Shown: positions 23,532 to 33,939 of the stretch, one piece after another
Layout of the letters: each line of letters starts with the position of its first letter
How positions within the stretch are numbered: the first letter of the stretch is position 1
NCBI RefSeq assembly: GCF_900129345.1
Contig: NZ_FQVK01000005.1
Coordinates: forward strand, 110,580-174,579
Length of the DNA: 64,000 bases
Direction of reading: 5' to 3'
From: Ruegeria intermedia
GTDB lineage: Bacteria; Pseudomonadota; Alphaproteobacteria; Rhodobacterales; Rhodobacteraceae
Program-made: the position numbers and the translations under genes
The notes under the pieces: model-generated
Databases searched by the model: none
What the model saw: the letters and a program-made list of their open reading frames with translations, nothing else
Told to the model about the DNA's origin: nothing

Positions 23532-25187
23532 ATGTCCAGATCCAACGCCCGCCAGTCTCTGCCCACGCATGAGGTGACGAACCAACCGCCCGAGCGCGGC
23601 GACACCGACCTGTGGGCCTCTGATCCGGTTCTGCGCGAATGCGCCACGCGCGCCGGGGCGCGCGCCGCTCCACTGGCCGCCTACGGGGCCGCTCTGGGCC
23701 GGGCCGAAACGCGCGACGCCGGGCGCGACGCCAACCTGCACCCGCCCGAACTCTGCCTCTTCGACCGGGGCGGCCGCCGTCTGGACGAGGTGCGGTTCCA
23801 CCCGGCCTACCATCACATGATGGATCTGAGCCAGTCGGCAGGCTATGCCGCGCTTGCCTGGGACCGAGCGCCGGGCGGTCACACCACCCATGCCGCGATG
23901 GTCTATCTGGCCAGCCAGGTCGAGCCGGGCCATTGCTGCCCGCTGACCATGACCTATGCCGCCGTGCCGGCGCTGGCCGCCAACCCCGAACTGGCCGAAA
24001 TCTGGCGCCCGAAACTGACCGCCGACACTTATGACCCGGCCCCCCGCCCGATCCGGGAAAAACGCTCGGCGACCTTGGGCATGGCTATGACCGAGAAACA
24101 GGGCGGCTCGGACGTGCGCGCCAATACCACCACCGCCACCCGCGACGGCGATGCCTGGCGGCTGCGCGGCCACAAATGGTTCTGCTCGGCCCCGATGTCC
24201 GACGGGTTCCTGACGCTGGCGCAGGCGCCGGACGGGCTGACCTGCTTTCTGCTGCCCCGCTGGTTGGAAGGCGAGCGCAACGCCATCCACCTGATGCGCC
24301 TCAAGGACAAGCTGGGCAACCGCGCCAATGCCTCGTCCGAGGTCGAGTTCCATGACGCGCTGGCCTATCAGCTAGGGGACGAGGGGGCCGGCGTCCGCAC
24401 GATCATCGAGATGGTGCATCACACCCGGCTCGACACCGCGATGGCGCCCGCCGGCCTGATGCGCGCAGCCCTGTCCGAAGCGCATCACTGGGTCAGCCAC
24501 CGCAGCGCCTTTCAGCGCCGCCTGATCGACCAGCCGCTGATGCGCGCCGTGCTGGCCGATCTGGTGCTGGACTGGGAAGGCGCCCTGACCCTGGGCCTGC
24601 GCGTGGCCCGCGCCTTCGACGGGAACACCGCCGAAGACCGCGCCTTTGCCCGGATCGGAGTGGCGCTGGCCAAGTTCCTGTCGAACAAGCGCTGCCCCGT
24701 CGTGGCGGTCGAGGCGATGGAGGTGCTGGGCGGCATGGGCTATGTCGAGGACACGCCGATGCCGATGCTCTATCGCGAAGCGCCCCTGAACGGCATCTGG
24801 GAGGGGTCCGGTAACGTGATCTGCCTGGACATCCTGCGCAGCCTTGCGCGCGACCCGCTGGCCGCGCAGACCTTGCAGGCCGAACTGGACGTTGCAACCG
24901 GAGCCGACCGCCGGTATGACGCCGCTCTGAAGGCGCATCGCGACCGTTGGCCCACCCTGCCCCCCGAGGCCGAGGCGCGCTGGTTCGCCGAGGCCACCGC
25001 GCATCTGCTGACAGCCGGATTGCTGCTGCGCCACGCGCCCGGTGCGGTGGCCGATGGATACATCGCCACCCGGGTTCTGGGCGAAGGCGGGCGCATACCC
25101 GGATCGGTCTCGGGGCTGGATACCGACGCCCTGCTGGGCCGTCTGTCCGGCGAGGCGGGCCTTGCCCGGTGGGCGTATCTGCGGTAG
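23532..25187 (+). CDS. AidB-like acyl-CoA dehydrogenase (551 aa)
   Basis: Flavoprotein of the acyl-CoA dehydrogenase superfamily, AidB branch. The N-terminus (SLPTHEVTNQPP, LWASDPVL, ELCLFDRGGRRLDEVRFHPAYHHMM) and MTEKQGGSDVRANTT are typical of AidB rather than beta-oxidation enzymes. It also has KWFCSAPMSDGFLTLAQ and RLKDKLGNRANASSEVEF. In E. coli AidB binds DNA and protects against alkylation damage; whether that applies here is unknown. The ATG at 23532 was chosen over an upstream frame lacking a site. It is followed after 9 bases by ttcA. Confidence 0.83.
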   Translation: MSRSNARQSLPTHEVTNQPPERGDTDLWASDPVLRECATRAGARAAPLAAYGAALGRAETRDAGRDANLHPPELCLFDRGGRRLDEVRFHPAYHHMMDLSQSAGYAALAWDRAPGGHTTHAAMVYLASQVEPGHCCPLTMTYAAVPALAANPELAEIWRPKLTADTYDPAPRPIREKRSATLGMAMTEKQGGSDVRANTTTATRDGDAWRLRGHKWFCSAPMSDGFLTLAQAPDGLTCFLLPRWLEGERNAIHLMRLKDKLGNRANASSEVEFHDALAYQLGDEGAGVRTIIEMVHHTRLDTAMAPAGLMRAALSEAHHWVSHRSAFQRRLIDQPLMRAVLADLVLDWEGALTLGLRVARAFDGNTAEDRAFARIGVALAKFLSNKRCPVVAVEAMEVLGGMGYVEDTPMPMLYREAPLNGIWEGSGNVICLDILRSLARDPLAAQTLQAELDVATGADRRYDAALKAHRDRWPTLPPEAEARWFAEATAHLLTAGLLLRHAPGAVADGYIATRVLGEGGRIPGSVSGLDTDALLGRLSGEAGLARWAYLR

Positions 25188-25196
25188 GGGCTGCGC

Positions 25197-26090
25197 ATGT
25201 TCGACGAAGCCGACGATATCCATCCGCTGTTTGCCGGTGCGCCCTCAACCACCGAGTTCAAGAAACTGCGCAAACGCATCGTGCGCCAGACGCGCGAGGC
25301 GATCGAGCAATACGGCATGGTTGACCCGTCGGCCCATGACAGGGATGGCAAACCGCCGCGCTGGCTGGTCTGCCTGTCCGGCGGCAAGGACAGCTATACC
25401 CTGCTGGCCGTTCTGTACGAGCTGAAATGGCGCGGCCTGCTGCCCGTGGACCTACTGGCCTGCAATCTGGATCAGGGGCAGCCGGGCTTTCCGGCCACCG
25501 TGCTGCCCGAGTTTCTGGAACGCATGGGCGTGCCGCACCGGATCGAGTATCAGGACACCTATTCCATCGTGGTCGACAAAGTGCCGCAGGGGCGCACCTA
25601 TTGCGCGCTGTGCTCGCGCCTGCGCCGCGGCAACCTGTACCGGATCGCGCGCGAGGAAGGGTGCTCGGCCGTGGTGCTGGGGCATCACCGCGATGACATC
25701 CTGGAAACCTTCTTCATGAACCTGTTCCACGGCGGCCGTCTGGCGACCATGCCCCCGAAATTGGTGAACGAAGAAGGCGACCTGTTCGTCTATCGCCCGC
25801 TGGCCCATGTGGCCGAGGCCGACTGCGAGAAATTCGCCAAGGCGATGAACTATCCGATCATCCCCTGCGACCTGTGCGGCAGCCAGGACGGCCTGCAACG
25901 CCAGCAGGTCAAACAGATTCTGGACCAGTGGGAAAAGAACAGCCCCGGCCGCAGGCAGGTGATGTTCCGTGCGCTGACCAATGCGCGACCGTCCCACTTG
26001 CTTGACCCCGGACTCTTCGACTTTGCCGGCCTTTCGCTGAAACCGGCGAAGAACGCGGATGATCAGGGCGAAATACCGCGGTTGCGTTAA
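25197..26090 (+). CDS. ttcA: tRNA 2-thiocytidine(32) synthetase TtcA
   Basis: 297-aa PP-loop ATPase that thiolates cytidine 32 of some tRNAs. The PP-loop SGGKDS is at 61-66. The Fe-S/persulfide cysteines are CALC (C136, C139) and CDLC (C224, C227). The [16 protein letters not shown] helix and RPLAHV strand are characteristic. The length fits the family. It lies nine bases after the AidB-like gene, so the two are probably cotranscribed. Confidence 0.93.
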   Translation: MFDEADDIHPLFAGAPSTTEFKKLRKRIVRQTREAIEQYGMVDPSAHDRDGKPPRWLVCLSGGKDSYTLLAVLYELKWRGLLPVDLLACNLDQGQPGFPATVLPEFLERMGVPHRIEYQDTYSIVVDKVPQGRTYCALCSRLRRGNLYRIAREEGCSAVVLGHHRDDILETFFMNLFHGGRLATMPPKLVNEEGDLFVYRPLAHVAEADCEKFAKAMNYPIIPCDLCGSQDGLQRQQVKQILDQWEKNSPGRRQVMFRALTNARPSHLLDPGLFDFAGLSLKPAKNADDQGEIPRLR

Positions 26091-26158
26091 CTTCTGACTC
26101 AGATTGGTTTTCTACCCTCGTCCGGCACGACAACGCCAAGGACGAAGGTCGAAACCCG

Positions 26159-27700
26159 ATGCGGACCCATACATTCTTCAGACAGATCCGGCACGCGCTG
26201 CTGACCGTTCTCTCGATTCCGCAGGTGCTGGCTTTCGTTCCCGCACTCAGCCTCGCCGCGTTCTGGCTGGGCGGGGAAACCGCGCTGATCGTCACGGCCC
26301 TGGGCCTGCCCCTGGCCTTTCTGATCGCCCTGCGCCTGACTGACGGTGCCGTGCCCGACGGCGAGCATATCGCGGGCCTGGTTTCCAACGACGCATTCCG
26401 AATCCGGCTGGAGCAGATGCACCTGGCGGCGCGGGAGACCGGGCGCGACGCCGCCTGTCTGGTCATTGCCGTGGACCAGTTCGACGAGCTTCAGGACCTG
26501 CATGGTTCCGCCGCCGCAGACTTCATCGCCCAGCGATTCGGCGACCGGGTTCTATCGGTCATCCGCAGTCAGGACGTCGCGACCCGCATTTCCCGAAACA
26601 CGTTCCTCATCGCCATGCACCCCTCCACGCAGCTCGGACTCGAGGCCTGCATTCAGGCATCGGGCCGCATTCAAAGCGTCGTCGAGGAACCCGTGCCGCT
26701 CAACAATGTCAGCGTCTACCTGTCCTGCTCGATCGGGTTCTGCCTGCAGTCCATGGTTCCCGATGGACCGGCGTCCGACTGGATCGAGGCCGCGCAGGCT
26801 GCGCTGTCCGAGGCTCAGCGAAACGGGCCGTCGACGATCCGGGCCTATACCTCCGAGACCCGGCGCCGGTCTGTGATCCACGTCAATCTTCGCAAAGAGC
26901 TTGAAGCCGCGCTGGACAACGGCGAAATCCAGCCGTGGTTTCAGCCACAGGTTTCGACCGATACGGGGGACATCACCGGTTTCGAGGCTCTGGCGCGCTG
27001 GAATCACCCCACCAAAGGGGTCCTGCGCCCGCAAGTATTCCTGCCTTTCGCAGAGCAGGCCAACCTGATGGGAATGCTTGGCCAGGCCATTCGACACCAG
27101 GCCTTTTCGGCCATGCGCGATTGGGATCGCGCCGGGGCGGTGGTGCCTAGGATCGGCATCAACTTTTCGTCGGAGGAACTGCGCGACCCCACGCTGATCG
27201 ACCGCCTCAAATGGGAACTGGACCAGTGCGACCTGACCCCGGACCGGCTGGCCGTCGAAGTTCTCGAGACCGTGTTCGCGCGGCATCCCGACGATATCAT
27301 TGCGCGCAACGTGGCACAGATGTCCGACATGGGCTGCCATATCGACCTGGATGACTTCGGCACCGGGCATGCCGCCTTCGCGTCGATCAAACGTTTCAAC
27401 GTGAACCGCATCAAGATCGACCGATCCTTTGTCACCAACGCCGACAAGGACCCGGAACAGCAACAGCTCGTCGGCGCAATACTGACGATGGCCGAACGCC
27501 TGAATCTGGAAACTCTGGCCGAGGGCATCGAGACCCCTGGCGAGCATGCGCTGATGGCGCAGTTGGGCTGCCACCATGTTCAGGGCTACGGAATTTCCAA
27601 ACCGATGCCCCGGGAAGAGACGTTGCAGTGGATCACCAACCACCGCAACGGCCTTAGGGGAGCGCCCGCGATCGGACGGAAAATGGGAGGCGATTCCTGA
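26159..27700 (+). CDS. Cyclic-di-GMP phosphodiesterase with degenerate GGDEF and intact EAL domain (513 aa)
   Basis: Two N-terminal membrane helices (about 18-37, 42-60), then a GGDEF-like domain (70-235) in which the signature is RNTF (146-149), so no cyclase activity is expected. The EAL domain (about 240-495) has FEALARW (275-281), NFSSEEL, EVLE, DDFGTG and KIDRSFV, all consistent with active hydrolysis of c-di-GMP. The degenerate domain may bind a regulatory nucleotide. It lies between ttcA and yidC. Confidence 0.88.
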   Translation: MRTHTFFRQIRHALLTVLSIPQVLAFVPALSLAAFWLGGETALIVTALGLPLAFLIALRLTDGAVPDGEHIAGLVSNDAFRIRLEQMHLAARETGRDAACLVIAVDQFDELQDLHGSAAADFIAQRFGDRVLSVIRSQDVATRISRNTFLIAMHPSTQLGLEACIQASGRIQSVVEEPVPLNNVSVYLSCSIGFCLQSMVPDGPASDWIEAAQAALSEAQRNGPSTIRAYTSETRRRSVIHVNLRKELEAALDNGEIQPWFQPQVSTDTGDITGFEALARWNHPTKGVLRPQVFLPFAEQANLMGMLGQAIRHQAFSAMRDWDRAGAVVPRIGINFSSEELRDPTLIDRLKWELDQCDLTPDRLAVEVLETVFARHPDDIIARNVAQMSDMGCHIDLDDFGTGHAAFASIKRFNVNRIKIDRSFVTNADKDPEQQQLVGAILTMAERLNLETLAEGIETPGEHALMAQLGCHHVQGYGISKPMPREETLQWITNHRNGLRGAPAIGRKMGGDS

Positions 27701-27816
27701 AATCGCCGCCCGCATTGCCGCCGCAACGGGCAATCAGCGGCGATTCCGCTTGACCTTTCGGGCTGCACTCTGTTGAACCCTGCGGTGTCTTTCACTGCTC
27801 AAGGTGGCTGTCCCCG

Positions 27817-29646
27817 ATGGACGATCAGAACAAGAATCTCATCCTCGCAACCGCGCTCAGCTTTCTCGTGATCCTCGTGTGGTTCGTGCTGTTCCCGCCG
27901 CCGGAACCCGCAACGAACCTTGAGCAGACCGAGATCAGTGCGACCGACGGTGACGGGCTTCAAACACCGAGCGCCGCCGGGCCTTCGACCATAGGCGAGG
28001 CCACCTCGGAACCTGCTGAAGCGGCCCCCGAAGCCAACGCACCGCGGGTCGAGATCGACACCCCGCGCCTGACGGGCAGCCTTTCGCTGTCGGGTGGCCG
28101 GATCGATGAGCTGTTTCTGAAGGACTACAAGGTCTCGCTTGAAGACGACGCGCCCATCGTCGAACTTCTGTCGCCGGTGGGATCGGAATCCGCGTATTAC
28201 GCGCTGTATGGTTGGGCCCCCGGTGCCGGGCTAGCGGGGACCGACGTGCCCGGCCCGAATACCTTGTGGCAAGTTGAGAGTGGCGAAACGCTGGGCGTGG
28301 ACAGCCCGGTCACCCTGGTCTGGAACAACGGCAAGGGCCTGACCTTCCGTCGCACGATCGCGGTGGACGAAGACTATATGTTCACGGTGACCCAGTCGGT
28401 TGAAAACGCGAGCCAGACCGAGGTCGGCATGGCGCCTTATGGCATCCTTGCCCGGCATGGCATGGGCGAGGAGGGCGATCTGCCGGGGTTGAAGAATTTC
28501 TTCATCCTGCATGAAGGCGTGATCGGCATGGCCGACGGGACATTGTCCGAAGTCGATTACGGGGATGTCCGAGAATTCGACATCGACCCGAACGAACGCG
28601 CCCAGGCCGAGGTCTATCAGGTCAAGGAAAACGGCTGGATCGGCTTTACCGATCACTACTGGATGACCACACTGATCCCCGAGCCGGGTTCGGCCTTCAA
28701 GGCCGCCGCGAAATACGACGCCCGCCGCAAGATCTATCAGACGGAAACCGTACTGCCGACCTTGACGGTCGCACCCGGAGAAACCGCCCAGGTCACCACC
28801 CGGTTGTTTGCGGGGGCGAAGGAATGGGAAACCATCCGCGAATACCAGGCACAGGGCGTTCAGAAATTCATCGACAGCATCGATTGGGGCTGGTTCTTCT
28901 TCCTGACCAAGCCGATTTTCTGGTTGCTGCACAACATCAACGCCCTGATCGGCAACATGGGTTGGTCGATCATCGGCCTGACCCTGATCATCAAGGCGAT
29001 TCTTTTCCCGCTGGCCTTCAAGTCCTACGTCTCGATGGCCAAGATGAAAGAGCTTCAGCCGCAGATGGAAGCCCTGAAAGAGGCGGCAGGCGACGATCGC
29101 CAAAAGCTGCAGCAGGGCATGATGGAGCTGTACAAGAAGGAAAAGGTCAACCCGGCCGCCGGCTGCCTGCCGATCCTGCTGCAGATCCCGATCTTCTTCT
29201 CGCTGTACAAGGTGATTTTCGTCACCATCGAATTGCGCCACGCGCCCTGGTTCGGCCCGTTCCGCGATCTGAGCGCGCCGGACCCGACCTCGATCATGAA
29301 CCTGTTCGGCCTGCTGCCCTGGGCCGGTCCCGAGCCGGGCACCCTGATGGCGACCATCTTCATCGGGATTCTGCCGCTGCTGCTGGGGATCTCGATGTGG
29401 CTGCAGCAAAAGCTGAACCCGGCACCCACCGATCCGACCCAGGCCATGATCTTTGCCTGGATGCCTTGGGTCTTCATGTTCATGCTGGGCAGCTTCGCCA
29501 GCGGGCTGGTGATCTACTGGATCGCGAACAACACGATCACGTTCACCCAGCAGTACCTGATCATGCGCAGCCAGGGCTACAAGCCTGACGTATTCGGCAA
29601 CATCATGTCCAGTTTCAAGCGGACACCGAAGACGGACGACAAATGA
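27817..29646 (+). CDS. yidC: Membrane protein insertase YidC
   Basis: 609-aa Oxa1-family insertase. The N-terminal membrane anchor (LILATALSFLVILVWFVLF) and a large periplasmic beta domain (about 60-350) are followed by five C-terminal transmembrane segments with the conserved MAKMKELQPQM cytoplasmic loop, GCLPILLQIPIFFSLYKV and PWVFMFMLGSFASGLVIYW. It inserts inner-membrane proteins alone or with SecYEG. The stop overlaps the MOSC gene as ATGA, continuing to engB. Confidence 0.97.
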   Translation: MDDQNKNLILATALSFLVILVWFVLFPPPEPATNLEQTEISATDGDGLQTPSAAGPSTIGEATSEPAEAAPEANAPRVEIDTPRLTGSLSLSGGRIDELFLKDYKVSLEDDAPIVELLSPVGSESAYYALYGWAPGAGLAGTDVPGPNTLWQVESGETLGVDSPVTLVWNNGKGLTFRRTIAVDEDYMFTVTQSVENASQTEVGMAPYGILARHGMGEEGDLPGLKNFFILHEGVIGMADGTLSEVDYGDVREFDIDPNERAQAEVYQVKENGWIGFTDHYWMTTLIPEPGSAFKAAAKYDARRKIYQTETVLPTLTVAPGETAQVTTRLFAGAKEWETIREYQAQGVQKFIDSIDWGWFFFLTKPIFWLLHNINALIGNMGWSIIGLTLIIKAILFPLAFKSYVSMAKMKELQPQMEALKEAAGDDRQKLQQGMMELYKKEKVNPAAGCLPILLQIPIFFSLYKVIFVTIELRHAPWFGPFRDLSAPDPTSIMNLFGLLPWAGPEPGTLMATIFIGILPLLLGISMWLQQKLNPAPTDPTQAMIFAWMPWVFMFMLGSFASGLVIYWIANNTITFTQQYLIMRSQGYKPDVFGNIMSSFKRTPKTDDK

Positions 29647-30380
29647 CCGGGGCCGTCATCGAAATCTGGCGGCATCCGATCAAGAGCCACGGCAGGGAAG
29701 CCCTGCCCGAAGTCACCCTCATCCCCGGGCAGACCATGCCCGGGGATCGCGTTTGGGCGGTGGCGCATGAAATGTCCAAGGCCGACGGATCCCACTGGGT
29801 GCCCTGCGCCAATTTCAGCCGCGGCGCGAAGGCGCCCCGCCTGATGGCGATCTCGGCCGTTCTGGACAGGGATCGCGTGACCCTCAGCCACCCGGATCGG
29901 CCCGAACTGACCTTCCACCCGGACACAGAACAAGACCTGTTTCTGGAGTGGATCCGCCCGCTGATGCCCGCCGACCGCGCTGCATCTGCACGGATCGTCC
30001 GGGTTCCTGGCCGTGGTATGACCGACAGTGACTATCCCTCGGTCAGCCTGTGCAACATGGCCTCGCACCGCGCGGTCGAGCAGCGGCTGGGCCGCAAGCT
30101 GTCGATCTGTCGCTGGCGGGGCAACATCTGGTTCGACGGCCTGCCCCTGTGGGAAGAATTCGACTGGCTGGATCGCGAGGTCCGGATCGGCGATGCCGTC
30201 TTTCACATCAACGAGCGGATCACCCGCTGCCTGGCAACCACCGCCAACCCCGAGACCGGCCAACGCGACGCCGACACGCTGGGCGCCCTGCGCAGCTGGG
30301 ATCATCAGGATTTCGGCGTCTATGCAACCGTGGTCCGCGGCGGCACGATCAAACGCGGTGACGAGGTACAGGTTCTATGA
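29643..30380 (+). CDS. MOSC-domain protein (245 aa)
   Basis: MOSC-family protein, probably handling sulfur or binding a molybdenum cofactor-like ligand. The N-terminal beta-barrel part (VIEIWRHPIKSHGREALPEVTLIPGQTMPGDRVWAV) and the MOSC core (LGRKLSICRWRGNIWFDGLPLWEEFDW, INERITRCLATTANPETGQRD with the conserved Cys) are clear. The substrate is unknown. It overlaps yidC and engB by 4 nt each, a tightly coupled trio. Confidence 0.85.
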   Translation: MTGAVIEIWRHPIKSHGREALPEVTLIPGQTMPGDRVWAVAHEMSKADGSHWVPCANFSRGAKAPRLMAISAVLDRDRVTLSHPDRPELTFHPDTEQDLFLEWIRPLMPADRAASARIVRVPGRGMTDSDYPSVSLCNMASHRAVEQRLGRKLSICRWRGNIWFDGLPLWEEFDWLDREVRIGDAVFHINERITRCLATTANPETGQRDADTLGALRSWDHQDFGVYATVVRGGTIKRGDEVQVL

Positions 30381-31030
30381 ATAGTTTGGCTTTCCCCCTG
30401 GCCGCCGAGCCAGACGCGTTCGCCCTGGAAAAAGGCCGCAAGCTGTTTGCCGGCCCGTCCCAATTCGTCAAGGGCGTGGTGGCGATGAACGGCCTGCCCG
30501 CCCCCGACCGGCTCGAGGTCTGTTTCGCCGGCCGGTCGAACGTGGGCAAGTCCAGCCTGATCAACGCTCTGACCGGCACCAAGGGGTTGGCCCGCGCCTC
30601 GAACACGCCGGGCCGCACGCAAGAGATCAACTTCTTCACCCAAGGCCCCGACCTGTATCTGGTTGACCTGCCCGGCTATGGCTATGCCAATGCGCCGGTC
30701 AAGGTGGTCGAGAAATGGCAGCGCCTGCTGAAACAGTATCTGAGCGGACGGCAAACCCTGCGCCGGGCCTTCGTGCTGATCGATTCCCGCCACGGCGTGA
30801 AACCCGTGGATGACGAGATCATGAAGCTGCTGGACACCAGCGCCGTGACCTTTCAATGCGTGATGACCAAGGCCGACAAGGTCAAGGCCAAGGACCGCGA
30901 AAAGGTTCTGGGACAGGTGCGCGGCGCCTTGTCCAAACACCCCGCCGCCTATCCCGAGATCGTGCTGACCTCGTCCGAAAAGGGCGACGGCATCCCGACG
31001 CTGCGTTCGATTATCGCCAATCTGGAATGA
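30377..31030 (+). CDS. engB: Ribosome biogenesis GTP-binding protein EngB/YsxC
   Basis: 217-aa TrmE-Era-EngA-EngB GTPase needed for 50S assembly. G1 is GRSNVGKSS (52-60), the switch region contains NTPGRTQ, G3 is DLPGYG (97-102), G4 is TKAD and G5 is SSEKGDG. The length is typical. It lies downstream of yidC-MOSC and overlaps the next small gene by 4 nt. Confidence 0.95.
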   Translation: MNSLAFPLAAEPDAFALEKGRKLFAGPSQFVKGVVAMNGLPAPDRLEVCFAGRSNVGKSSLINALTGTKGLARASNTPGRTQEINFFTQGPDLYLVDLPGYGYANAPVKVVEKWQRLLKQYLSGRQTLRRAFVLIDSRHGVKPVDDEIMKLLDTSAVTFQCVMTKADKVKAKDREKVLGQVRGALSKHPAAYPEIVLTSSEKGDGIPTLRSIIANLE

Positions 31031-31392
31031 TGTTGCTGCGCGTCATATCGGTTCTGACTCTGGTTGCCGTGATGGTATCCGGTGCGATCCCGATGGGCTG
31101 GATGCCCACGCGCAACTCGGACGGGGCGATTATGATGGTGATCTGCACCGGCGACGGCCCGGTCGAGCGCTGGATCGACCCGGACGAGCACGCCCCGGAC
31201 CACGACGAAACCGACGAACGCGGCGCCTGCCCCTATGGCGGGGTGAAACTGGCAACCCAATTGCCCGATGTGGGAACGGTGCTGCCCGCCGACTGGCCGG
31301 TTGCCGCGCGTTGGGCGCATGTGGAGTTCACCCATCGCAGCGCGGGCTTTTACGCCCGGTACGATGCCCGGGGTCCGCCCCTCCTCTCCTGA
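31027..31392 (+). CDS. Small exported protein, DUF2946-like (121 aa)
   Basis: N-terminal signal-like hydrophobic segment (LLRVISVLTLVAVMVSGAIPMGWMP), then a hydrophilic domain with Cys residues in MVICTGDG and GACPYGG and a His/Asp-rich stretch (EHAPDHDETDE). It ends in a YDARGPPL-type motif seen in DUF2946 proteins, which are often found near PepSY/TonB metal-uptake genes; a PepSY gene follows here. A metal-linked periplasmic role is inference. ATGA overlap with engB. Confidence 0.65.
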   Translation: MMLLRVISVLTLVAVMVSGAIPMGWMPTRNSDGAIMMVICTGDGPVERWIDPDEHAPDHDETDERGACPYGGVKLATQLPDVGTVLPADWPVAARWAHVEFTHRSAGFYARYDARGPPLLS

Positions 31393-31458
31393 AACCGTGA
31401 ACAAGACCTGAAACCTCGGCCGACCGGCCGGGGATGTTCCGAATTTCTGGAGACTGAA

Positions 31459-32862
31459 ATGGCACAAGACAGCCAAACCGGGGGCGCGCAGGCGGCCCGG
31501 CGCGAGCATGCGCAAAAATTTTACATGGCCGCCTGGCGGTGGCACTTCTATGCGGGGCTTTTTGTCGTCCCGTTCCTGATCATCCTGGCGGTGACCGGCC
31601 TGATGATGATGTTCATCACCCAAGCCGATGGCCGCGACGGAGAAAAGATCGCAGTCGAGATCACCGGCCAGGCGATGCCCGCATCCGAACTGGCCGATCT
31701 GGTGCAGGCCCGCGTACCGGGCCGCGTGGTCGAATGGATCGGCCCCAAGGCGCCGGATCTGGCAACCGTGTTCCGCGTCAAAGCCGAAACCGGCCAGCGC
31801 ATGGTGGCGATCGACCAGTATTCCGGCGAGGTGATCCAGGTCTGGGACCGTCGCGCGGGGTGGTACGATCTGGCCGACAACATCCACTCGACCCTGCTGA
31901 TGGGCGATACCGGCGACCGCATTCTGGAAATCGCGGCCGGGATGGCGCTGCTGCTGGTGTTTACCGGCCTTTACATGTGGTGGCCGCGCGGGAACGTTTT
32001 GGCGGTCCTGGTGCCTGACCTGCGGGCGCGGGGCCGGGCCCTATGGAAATCGCTGCACGCGGTCACCGGGTTCTGGATGTCGCTGCTGCTGGTCGGGTTC
32101 CTGATCTCGGGCATGTCCTGGACCGGGATCTGGGGCGGCAAATTCGTACAGGCCTGGAGCAGCTTTCCGGCCGAGAAATGGGACGACGTCCCACTGTCGG
32201 ACGATCTGCATGCCAGCATGAACCACGGCAGCCAGAACGACGTGCCCTGGGCGCTGGAACAGACGCCGATGCCGGCCTCGGGTTCGGAAGCGGGCGGTGC
32301 CGGGGTACCGGCGGGCGTTCCGGTCAATATCGATGCGATGGTTGCGCTGGGTGAGTCCCTGGGCATGCAGAACCGGTTCCGCGTCACCTATCCCAACGGC
32401 GACACGGGCGTGTGGACCCTGAACCGCGACAGCATGAGCGGCGATTCGACCGACGCCACCGAGGACCGCACCGTCCATGTCGACCAGTACACCGGCAAGA
32501 TCCTGGCCGAAGTGCGGTTCCAGGATTACTCGCTGATGGGCAAGGCCATGGCGGTGGGCATTCCGCTGCATATGGGTCTGGCGGGACTGTGGAACTTTGT
32601 CCTGAACGTGGTGTTCTGCCTGTCGGTGATCTTTGTCTGCGTGTCCGGCGTGGTCATGTGGATCAAGCGGCGGCCCTCCGGCGCCAGCCGTCTGGCGGCG
32701 CCGCCGATGCCGGCCGAGATGCCCCTGTGGAAGGGCGCGGTGCTGGTCGGGCTGTTCACGGCCATGGCCTTTCCGCTGGTCGGGCTGACGCTGCTTGCGG
32801 TGCTGGCCGTCGACCTGCTGGTGGTCAGCAACATCCCTGCGGTTCGGCGCACCTTCAGCTGA
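31459..32862 (+). CDS. PepSY-associated TM helix protein (467 aa)
   Basis: Membrane protein with four or more transmembrane helices: the first near 30-53 (HFYAGLFVVPFLIILAVTGL), then about 157-175, 195-215 and a C-terminal pair (about 377-400, 420-460). PepSY-like periplasmic segments (RMVAIDQYSGEVIQVW and TVHVDQYTGKILAEVRF) are visible. Homologues are often linked to siderophore or iron uptake as putative ferric reductases; no receptor gene is nearby. Several His residues in helices could bind haem. Confidence 0.85.
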   Translation: MAQDSQTGGAQAARREHAQKFYMAAWRWHFYAGLFVVPFLIILAVTGLMMMFITQADGRDGEKIAVEITGQAMPASELADLVQARVPGRVVEWIGPKAPDLATVFRVKAETGQRMVAIDQYSGEVIQVWDRRAGWYDLADNIHSTLLMGDTGDRILEIAAGMALLLVFTGLYMWWPRGNVLAVLVPDLRARGRALWKSLHAVTGFWMSLLLVGFLISGMSWTGIWGGKFVQAWSSFPAEKWDDVPLSDDLHASMNHGSQNDVPWALEQTPMPASGSEAGGAGVPAGVPVNIDAMVALGESLGMQNRFRVTYPNGDTGVWTLNRDSMSGDSTDATEDRTVHVDQYTGKILAEVRFQDYSLMGKAMAVGIPLHMGLAGLWNFVLNVVFCLSVIFVCVSGVVMWIKRRPSGASRLAAPPMPAEMPLWKGAVLVGLFTAMAFPLVGLTLLAVLAVDLLVVSNIPAVRRTFS

Positions 32863-33018
32863 CCGGTTCGGGCGGTGCCCCAGTGGTGCCGCCCGTCTGC
32901 GTGGCGCGACAGCGTCCCCCTTTTGGCGCGCCACGCAACAAATCCTGCGGCCGTCCCGTTCCGGGCTTGGCAGGTCCGGCCAAAGGCCCTAACAGGGAAG
33001 GCCAGAGGGACGACTGCC

Positions 33019-33882
33019 ATGAAGAAACAGGACATGAACCGGGATTGGATAGCCACCGCCGCCACGCTCAACAGCGCCCTGCCCTACCTGCAGCGCTATG
33101 ACGGGGCAATCGTCGTGATCAAGCTGGGCGGGCACGCCATGGGCAGCGACGAAGCGATGGAGAGCTTTGCCCGCGACGTGGTGCTGATGCGGCAGGTCGG
33201 CGTGAACCCGGTGGTCGTGCATGGCGGCGGACCGATGATCAACGCGATGCTGGACAAGCTGGACATCCGGTCCGAGTTCGTGAACGGCAAGCGCGTCACC
33301 GATGCCGCCACGGTGGAAGTGGTCGAAATGGTGCTGTCCGGCATCGTTAACAAGCGCATCGTGCAGGCCATCAATGCCCAGGGCGGAACGGCCGTCGGCC
33401 TGTCGGGCAAGGATGCCAACCTGATGACCTGTGAGCAAACCGACGCGTCGCTGGGCTATGTCGGCACACCCGCCGAAATGAACCCCAAGATCCTGCATGA
33501 TCTGTTCTCGCATGACGTGATCCCGGTGATCGCCCCGCTGGGGGCGGGCCGCAATGGCGAGACGTTCAACGTGAACGGCGACACCGCCGCCGGGGCGATC
33601 GCGTCGGCACTGAAGGCCGATCGCCTGCTGCTGCTGACGGACGTGTCCGGCGTCAAGAACGCCGCCGGAGAGGTCGTGACCGAGTTGAAGGCCGGCCAGA
33701 TCCGCGAAATGACCCGCGAGGGCACCATTGCAGGCGGTATGATCCCCAAAACCGAAACCGCGCTGGACGCGCTGCACAGCGGTGTGCGCGCCGTGGTGAT
33801 CCTGGATGGCCGCGCGCCCAACGCCGTGCTGCTGGAGCTGTTCACCGAACATGGCGCCGGTTCGCTGATCCGTCCCGACTGA
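33019..33882 (+). CDS. argB: Acetylglutamate kinase
   Basis: 287-aa amino-acid kinase family enzyme, second step of arginine synthesis (N-acetyl-L-glutamate phosphorylation). Motifs are [11 protein letters not shown] (phosphate binding), [24 protein letters not shown] (substrate site), [12 protein letters not shown] and [10 protein letters not shown]. The start at [10 protein letters not shown] is chosen; upstream in-frame sequence is Pro/Arg-rich and unlike the family. It stands as a single gene. Confidence 0.96.
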   Translation: MKKQDMNRDWIATAATLNSALPYLQRYDGAIVVIKLGGHAMGSDEAMESFARDVVLMRQVGVNPVVVHGGGPMINAMLDKLDIRSEFVNGKRVTDAATVEVVEMVLSGIVNKRIVQAINAQGGTAVGLSGKDANLMTCEQTDASLGYVGTPAEMNPKILHDLFSHDVIPVIAPLGAGRNGETFNVNGDTAAGAIASALKADRLLLLTDVSGVKNAAGEVVTELKAGQIREMTREGTIAGGMIPKTETALDALHSGVRAVVILDGRAPNAVLLELFTEHGAGSLIRPD

Positions 33883-33939
33883 CGGCTTCGTGACGCAACT
33901 GGGCTTGTGATTCCCCGTCACATGCTCAATTGTGAATGT

